Below are positions 59,376 through 64,000 of a stretch of DNA of 64,000 nucleotides, piece after piece; the first letter of the stretch is position 1; each line of letters opens with the position of its first letter. The notes beneath the pieces were generated by a model. That model did no database searches, was not told the DNA's origin, and was given only the letters and a program-made list of their open reading frames with translations. This DNA comes from Shimia sp039969785 (GTDB taxonomy: Bacteria; Pseudomonadota; Alphaproteobacteria; Rhodobacterales; Rhodobacteraceae), in NCBI RefSeq assembly GCF_039969785.1, contig NZ_JBDVNC010000018.1, positions 1 to 64,000 on the forward strand. The letters run 5' to 3'. The position numbers were made by a program, and so were the translations under genes.

Positions 59376-60032
59376 CTTCTCGCGGTCCTCGGCGGGCAGG
59401 GCCTCGTGGGTGATCAGGTGATCAGAGACCGTCAGCACAGCAAGCGCGCGCCGCCCATGACGCGCCGCAAGATTGTAAAGCTCGGCTGCCTCCATCTCGA
59501 CGCCCAGAATGCCGTGGCGGATCATTTGTTCGTTAAGGTCGGGGCGTTCGTCATAAAACACGTCCGAGGAATAGATATTGCCAACATGCGTGGGCGTGCC
59601 GCGCGCGGTCGCCGCATCTGCAGCAGCGCGCAGCAATCCGTAATCGGCGCAGGGCGCAAAGTTCAGTTCTTTGAAAATGCCGCGTGAAGGCGTCGACACG
59701 GAACTGGCTGACATGGCGATAATGACATCACGCACATTCACGCTGGTCTGCATTCCGCCGCAGGACCCGATGCGGATCAGGGTTTGGGCATTGTAGCTGG
59801 TGATCAGCTCATTGGCGTAGATTGACAGCGAAGGCATGCCCATACCGGACCCGTGAATGGTCACGCGATGTCCGTTCCATGTGCCGGTAAAGCCCAACAT
59901 GCCGCGCACCTTGTTGACGCATTCCACGTCGCTGAGAAATGTCTCGGCGGCCCATTTTGCGCGATACGGGTCGCCGGGCAGCAGGACGGTGTCGGCAATC
60001 TGGCCGGGTTCGGCACCAATGTGGATGGTCAT
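59322..60032 (-). CDS. deoD: Purine-nucleoside phosphorylase (DeoD type)
   Basis: A 236-residue hexameric-type phosphorylase that cleaves purine (deoxy)nucleosides. MTIHIGAEPGQIADTVLLPG with PGDPYRAKWA, GSGMGMPSLSIYANELI and GILGVEMEAAELYNLAARHG are family signatures; DHLIT near the end carries the catalytic aspartate of this group. It overlaps the convergent LysR gene by 54 bases. Confidence 0.94.
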   Translation of the reverse strand: MTIHIGAEPGQIADTVLLPGDPYRAKWAAETFLSDVECVNKVRGMLGFTGTWNGHRVTIHGSGMGMPSLSIYANELITSYNAQTLIRIGSCGGMQTSVNVRDVIIAMSASSVSTPSRGIFKELNFAPCADYGLLRAAADAATARGTPTHVGNIYSSDVFYDERPDLNEQMIRHGILGVEMEAAELYNLAARHGRRALAVLTVSDHLITHEALPAEDREKSFGDMVEIALEAAFSAQ

Positions 60033-60115
60033 GGATGTCCCTCATGCGTGAATTCTGGTTCTGCCGGCCAGAAGACGACAACCCGGGCATCTGTGCAAGG
60101 GGGAAGGCAGGTCAG

Positions 60116-60394
60116 TCAGCGGCGGATGACGAAACTTGTGCTGTCCGGGGCAGGGGTGGATTTGTGCCATTGCACATCGCGCACCCAGGCGGCGGCGGGG
60201 CCGGACCACAGATCGGTTAGCATGGTCTCGACAGCGGTTGGATCGCCCTGAAAGAAGGCGGTCACGGATCCGGTGGGGTCATTGCTGACCCAGCCTTGAA
60301 GACCCAGTTTGCGCGCACGCGCTCGTGTCCAGGCGCGGAATGCGACGCGTTGAACCCGTCCAGTGATTTTGGCTGTAATGGCAGTCTGAGACAT
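60116..60394 (-). CDS. Acylphosphatase
   Basis: A 92-residue enzyme that hydrolyses acyl phosphates. The active-site loop is GRVQRVAFRAW (catalytic Arg) and the catalytic Asn is in GWVSNDPTGSV. ATG 60394 gives the normal length; the longer reading is antisense-like. Confidence 0.88.
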   Translation of the reverse strand: MSQTAITAKITGRVQRVAFRAWTRARARKLGLQGWVSNDPTGSVTAFFQGDPTAVETMLTDLWSGPAAAWVRDVQWHKSTPAPDSTSFVIRR

Positions 60395-60449
60395 GCGGCA
60401 CCTTTGCAAGCGAGAGTGCCGCATGTCGTGAGTCGGAACAAGGCGCGAC

Positions 60450-60764
60450 TCAGATTTCCATCTGATCGGGGGCAATACCCGCAGCAAGTGCTTCGTCAAA
60501 CCACTTTGGTTTACGCCCTTTTCCAGTCCAGGTTTTGGACTTGTCATCCGGGTGCACGTATTTTGGCACGCCTTTGGTCAATCCGCCCTGACGTTTTCCG
60601 GCGACGTTTGCAATTTCATCCAGAGAGAAACCGTATTTTTCGGCGGCCTCCTGCACGGCTTTGAGCGCATTGGCTTTGCGCGCTGTCTCCAATTTTACAA
60701 GTTGAATATCGATCTGTGATTTGAGCTCAGTCAGTTGACCGGCATCCATGCCTTCTAAATCCAT
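60450..60764 (-). CDS. H-NS family nucleoid-associated protein (HvrA-like)
   Basis: A 104-residue DNA-binding protein. The N-terminal half is a coiled coil (LTELKSQIDIQLVKLETARK); the C-terminal half has the AT-hook-like core KYVHPDDKSKTWTGKGRKPK, the H-NS/HvrA signature. It probably silences or organises A/T-rich DNA and, in phototrophs, HvrA controls light-responsive genes. ATG 60764 with AAGGG upstream is preferred to the ATG at 60794. Confidence 0.85.
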   Translation of the reverse strand: MDLEGMDAGQLTELKSQIDIQLVKLETARKANALKAVQEAAEKYGFSLDEIANVAGKRQGGLTKGVPKYVHPDDKSKTWTGKGRKPKWFDEALAAGIAPDQMEI

Positions 60765-60892
60765 GGTTTTTCCCTTCGCGTATTTTCGTGGCAAAATTTA
60801 CCAACATAACTCACCCAAAGAATAGGCGTTAATTTGTGTCAGTTATTGCCAAAAACTGTATCAAAGCAGTCGTTTGGGGAAGTAAGAGAGTC

Positions 60893-60927
60893 AAATAGCC
60901 GGATATTCGGCGGAAATCCGGCTATTT
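60893..60927. terminator. Stem-loop downstream of ethylmalonyl-CoA mutase
   Basis: AAATAGCCGGAT (60893-60904) and ATCCGGCTATTT (60916-60927) form a perfect 12-bp stem with an 11-base loop and A/T flanks, about 30 bases after the mutase stop. Confidence 0.6.
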
Positions 60928-60957
60928 TGAGGCGACGCGCAATTCGCCGCTGATTAG

Positions 60958-62937
60958 TTATTGTGCGGCCACTGCTTTGGGATCGACGAGGGTTACAATG
61001 TCGCGCATGATTGTATTCAGCTCAAAATCTTTTGGTGTGTAAACGCGGGCGACGCCCATAGCGCGCAAACGATCCGCATCTTCGTCCGGAATGATTCCCC
61101 CAACAATGACGGGTGTATGACCCAGACCAGCCGCTTTCATACGTTGCATCAGGTCTTCGACCAAGGGGATATGGCTGCCGGACAATATCGACAAGCCAAC
61201 GACATGCGCCTCGTCATCCAGCGTTTTTGCGACGATTTCTTCGGGTGTCAGGCGAATGCCGTCATACGTGATGTCCATGCCGCAATCGCGTGCGCGAAAG
61301 GCAATCTGTTCGGCGCCGTTGGAATGGCCGTCCAGTCCGGGCTTTCCGATCACGAATTTCAGACGTCGTCCCAAGCGGTCGCTGACAGTGTCCACAGCTT
61401 CGCGAATTTCGTCCAGCCCTTCGGTTTTATTGGACGGCGCGCCGGAAACACCAGTTGGCCCGCGATATTCACCGTGGATGACGCGCATCTGCGCCGCCCA
61501 TTCGCCGGTGGTCACGCCAGCCTTGGCCGCAGCGATTGAGGCGGGCATGACGTTTTTGCCAGACTGAGCGGCGGCGCGCAGGTCGGCGAGCGCCTTTTCC
61601 ACGGCGGCGGTGTCACGTGCGTTGCGCCATTCGTTCAAACGGTCGATCTGGTGCTGTTCCACAGCCGGATCAACGACCATGATGCCGCCATCTCCAGTCA
61701 TCAGGGGCGAGGCTTCGCCCTTTTGGTATTTGTTCACGCCGACAACAACGGTTTCACCAGCTTCGATCCGGTTCAGACGCTCTGCGTTTGAATCAACCAG
61801 ACGCGACTTCATATAGTCGATTGCGCTGATGGCGCCGCCCATGCTGTCGAGGTTGGCCAGTTCGTGGCGCGCGCCGTCTTTGAGTGCGGCCACCTTTTTA
61901 TCGACCGCCGGGTTGCCATCAAACAGGTCATCAAATTCCAGAAGATCGGTTTCATAGGCCATGATTTGCTGCATGCGCATTGACCATTGCTGATCCCATG
62001 GGCGGGGCAGGCCAAGGGCTTCGTTCCATGCCGGAAGCTGCACGGCGCGGGCGCGGGCCTTTTTCGACAAAGTCACGGCCAGCATTTCGATCAGGATGCG
62101 GTAAACGTTGTTTTCCGGTTGTTGCTCAGTCAACCCAAGGCTGTTGACCTGAACACCATATCGGAAACGGCGGTATTTCGGATTTTCGACCCCATAACGG
62201 GTTTCGAGGATTTCATCCCAGAGATCGACAAAGGCGCGCATTTTGCACATCTCTGTTACAAATCGTATCCCGGCATTTACGAAAAACGAAATACGACCCG
62301 CGAGCGCAGGAAAGTCTTCGGCAGGGACGCGTGGTTTCAATGCGTCCAATACGGCAATGGCTGTGGCCAGCGCAAATGCCAGTTCCTGTTCCGGTGTCGC
62401 GCCTGCCTCTTGCAAATGGTAGGAGCACACGTTCATCGGATTCCATTTGGGCACGTTGGTATAGCAATACTCGGCCACATCCGCGATCATTTTGAGCGAG
62501 GGTTTGGGTGGGCAAATATACGTGCCGCGCGACAGGTATTCCTTGATCAGGTCATTTTGGACGGTGCCCTGCAATTTCGAGATATCGGCGCCCTGTTCTT
62601 CGGCGGCGGCAATATAAAGGGACAGCAACCAGGGCGCGGTGGCGTTGATTGTCATTGAGGTATTCATCTGCTCGAGCGGGATTTGATCGAACAGGGTGCG
62701 CATGTCGCCCAGATGACAGACAGGCACGCCGACCTTGCCGACTTCGCCGCGCGACAGGATGTGATCACTGTCATATCCGGTTTGTGTTGGCAGGTCGAAG
62801 GCGACGGACAGCCCGGTCTGGCCTTTTTCAAGGTTCGAGCGATAAAGCGCGTTTGATGCCTCGGCAGTTGAGTGGCCAGCATAGGTGCGGATCAGCCAGG
62901 GGCGATCGGTTTGACGGTCTTTCTGCATCTGCGACAT
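60958..62937 (-). CDS. ecm: Ethylmalonyl-CoA mutase (MeaA/Ecm)
   Basis: A 659-residue adenosylcobalamin enzyme that isomerises ethylmalonyl-CoA to methylsuccinyl-CoA. The catalytic barrel starts WLIRTYAGHSTAEASNALYR; the B12-binding domain carries the DXHXXG motif in IGKPGLDGHSNGAEQIAFRA (about residue 535) and later SILSGSHIPLVEDLM and VGGIIPDEDADRLRAMGV. The single-chain layout and length fit Ecm/MeaA rather than the two-subunit methylmalonyl-CoA mutase. ATG 62937 has GAGGA upstream. It belongs to the same pathway as the Mcl-family and mch genes 13-17 kb away. Confidence 0.9.
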   Translation of the reverse strand: MSQMQKDRQTDRPWLIRTYAGHSTAEASNALYRSNLEKGQTGLSVAFDLPTQTGYDSDHILSRGEVGKVGVPVCHLGDMRTLFDQIPLEQMNTSMTINATAPWLLSLYIAAAEEQGADISKLQGTVQNDLIKEYLSRGTYICPPKPSLKMIADVAEYCYTNVPKWNPMNVCSYHLQEAGATPEQELAFALATAIAVLDALKPRVPAEDFPALAGRISFFVNAGIRFVTEMCKMRAFVDLWDEILETRYGVENPKYRRFRYGVQVNSLGLTEQQPENNVYRILIEMLAVTLSKKARARAVQLPAWNEALGLPRPWDQQWSMRMQQIMAYETDLLEFDDLFDGNPAVDKKVAALKDGARHELANLDSMGGAISAIDYMKSRLVDSNAERLNRIEAGETVVVGVNKYQKGEASPLMTGDGGIMVVDPAVEQHQIDRLNEWRNARDTAAVEKALADLRAAAQSGKNVMPASIAAAKAGVTTGEWAAQMRVIHGEYRGPTGVSGAPSNKTEGLDEIREAVDTVSDRLGRRLKFVIGKPGLDGHSNGAEQIAFRARDCGMDITYDGIRLTPEEIVAKTLDDEAHVVGLSILSGSHIPLVEDLMQRMKAAGLGHTPVIVGGIIPDEDADRLRAMGVARVYTPKDFELNTIMRDIVTLVDPKAVAAQ

Positions 62938-63031
62938 GGCACGTCCTCGTAAATCGTTTGGGCAATAATGTTGCGTCACAGCGTAGATATGCGAAATATC
63001 ATGTGCTTGTCAATTCGCTGCGTTGCGGCAA

Positions 63032-63625
63032 TTACGTTGTGACGTCACATACCATCTTTGTTGCGCTGTTAAACCCGAAGATATGCCGCAGGGGGCCAAG
63101 GTGATCTGTGCCAGTGGCCACAAAACCCTGACGTTCATAAAGTGCGCGCGCGCGAGGGTTGCTATCGATCACATCCAGACGGACATTGGACAGGCCCTGA
63201 TGGATGGCCTGTTGTTTGATGGCAGCAATCAGAGCGGTACCAGCACCCATTCCGCGCGCGTGCGGTGCCACAAAGAGTCCGTCCATGAGCAAGGTATCCG
63301 TCACAGTGTCGCGTTCCAACAGCGACAGAGCCGTCCCGCGCCACAGCGCGCCGGGCCAGCCATAGACGGCTGCCATCTCTTTGAGGCCGCCTTCGATCAA
63401 CGCGCCCGAGGTGGTCTTGAACCCGGCCAGCCCCATCAGATCACCCGCGTTGTTTCGCGCGGACAGGGCAAAGGCGGGGTTGAGGGCAGAGGTGAAAAAG
63501 GCAAGCGCTTTAGGCGGCGGCGCCATCACCCGGCCAAGCTTGCCTGAAAATGCTTCCCAATAAAGATTGGCCACTGTTGTGCGCTCGGTCTGAAGAAAGC
63601 CGCGGGTGATTGAGATCGCACACAT
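63032..63625 (-). CDS. GNAT family N-acetyltransferase
   Basis: A 197-residue acetyltransferase. MDGLFVAPHARGMGAGTALI is the acetyl-CoA site, and LDVIDSNPRARALYERQGFV is the typical GNAT end. The acceptor is unknown. ATG 63625 starts the fold; an ATG at 63679 is the other option and would add 18 residues. Confidence 0.8.
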   Translation of the reverse strand: MCAISITRGFLQTERTTVANLYWEAFSGKLGRVMAPPPKALAFFTSALNPAFALSARNNAGDLMGLAGFKTTSGALIEGGLKEMAAVYGWPGALWRGTALSLLERDTVTDTLLMDGLFVAPHARGMGAGTALIAAIKQQAIHQGLSNVRLDVIDSNPRARALYERQGFVATGTDHLGPLRHIFGFNSATKMVCDVTT

Positions 63626-63693
63626 GTGGAAGATTGCCTGTTGTTTGTGCGATTTGATATTTACCTTGGCGCGCTGCATTGCAAGAGTTTGGT

Positions 63694-64000
63694 ATGGGTT
63701 CGACCGTCGAATTACCGCTTTGGCTTTTTATCCTGATCCTGCTGTTTGCGGCGGTAACAGCAGCGAGCCATTTGCTTTTCCCGTCGGTGCGCTGGTTTTT
63801 TCGCCGTCGCATGGAAAAGGCTGTGTCGCAGCTGAATACCAAGCTGGAGCGCCCGATCGAGCCGTTCAAGCTGGCGCGGCGTTATGACATGATCCAACGG
63901 TTGATTTATCAGCCCGACGTCGCGCAGGCGGTGGCAGACAGGGCGGCAGAACTGGGTATTCCCGAAAACGTGGCCTTTGAAGAGGCCAAACGCTATGCGC
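63694..64000 (+). CDS. Glycerol-3-phosphate/1-acyl-glycerol acyltransferase-like protein, 5' part only
   Basis: The first 102 residues are within the window, running off the right edge. A transmembrane helix (LPLWLFILILLFAAVTAASH) is followed by LFPSVRWFFRRRMEKAVSQL and PFKLARRYDMIQRLIYQPDV. This start is like a Rhodobacterales membrane acyltransferase related to PlsB, recalled from family knowledge; the acyltransferase motifs would be beyond the edge. It is divergent from the GNAT gene with 68 bases between starts. Confidence 0.6.
   Translation, partial: MGSTVELPLWLFILILLFAAVTAASHLLFPSVRWFFRRRMEKAVSQLNTKLERPIEPFKLARRYDMIQRLIYQPDVAQAVADRAAELGIPENVAFEEAKRYA

Noticed and set aside
62760..62769. 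A single TGTGATCAC-like site inside the ethylmalonyl-CoA mutase gene
   Set aside because: It is unpaired and within a coding region; expected once by chance.
1..64000. tRNA, rRNA, tmRNA genes or CRISPR arrays
   Set aside because: None found by reading; the only regular repeats are the short 11-bp arrays, which have no spacers.

Overview
The window reads as a chromosomal segment of an alphaproteobacterium of the order Rhodobacterales (Roseobacter-type). The basis is gene content and arrangement: an mdh-sucCD-sucAB-lpd block, sdhCDAB, the ethylmalonyl-CoA pathway genes (malyl-CoA lyase family, mesaconyl-CoA hydratase, ethylmalonyl-CoA mutase), Hsp20 followed by DUF1150, divergent tlpA/argH followed by lysA and a TIGR02302 protein, ftsEX followed by plsC, and an H-NS/HvrA-type nucleoid protein. 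The DNA is GC-rich, with GTG and TTG starts and many ATGA stop/start overlaps. The genus cannot be fixed from the sequence alone.

Layout. 1-133 is the end of an IS21-like element. 342-10599 is mixed housekeeping: a GFA-type zinc protein, acetyltransferases, a PilZ membrane protein, rsgA, a frameshifted small secreted protein, a DMT transporter, Nudix, a lipase-like protein, a purE / NAD-binding reductase / purK operon, YdcH and Hsp20-DUF1150. 10930-12597 is an isolated glycosyltransferase-FkbM methyltransferase fusion. 12821-21783 holds sulfate activation (a winged-HTH domain in frame with Sat-CysC), a membrane [2Fe-2S] nucleotide cyclase, trxB/Lrp, a di-iron hydroxylase and periplasmic proteins up to TlpA. 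21805-32175 holds argH, two lipoproteins, DUF2834, lysA, TIGR02302, a zinc-ribbon protein, ftsE-ftsX-plsC and a PPOX flavoprotein. 32219-43635, all on the minus strand, is the TCA block mdh, sulfotransferase, sucC, a tiny lipoprotein, sucD, sucA, sucB, lpd. 43824-49654 holds a decayed SHOCT-type lipoprotein, a TauE-type exporter, Mcl-family lyase, NnrU, DUF1737, Mch, a DUF4344 metallopeptidase and DUF1194. 49923-53823 is the sdh operon. 54044-64000 holds a 51-residue ORF, a FAD dehydrogenase/DUF1989 pair, a SHMT-like enzyme with a divergent LysR regulator, deoD, acylphosphatase, an H-NS-like protein, ethylmalonyl-CoA mutase, a GNAT and the start of an acyltransferase.

How it fits together. 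Most of the right half serves acetyl-CoA, glyoxylate and C4-dicarboxylate metabolism: the ethylmalonyl-CoA pathway feeds succinyl-CoA and malate into the TCA enzymes encoded beside it. The most notable unlisted signal is a pair of GTGATCAC palindromes, two helical turns apart, in front of both sucC and sdhC. It implies one unnamed regulator controlling both TCA operons. Other items worth a look are the HTH-Sat-CysC fusion with its own operator-like palindrome, an 11-bp tandem repeat at two distant intergenic sites, three stem-loops between sucD and sucA, and small lipoprotein genes tucked between or overlapping housekeeping genes.
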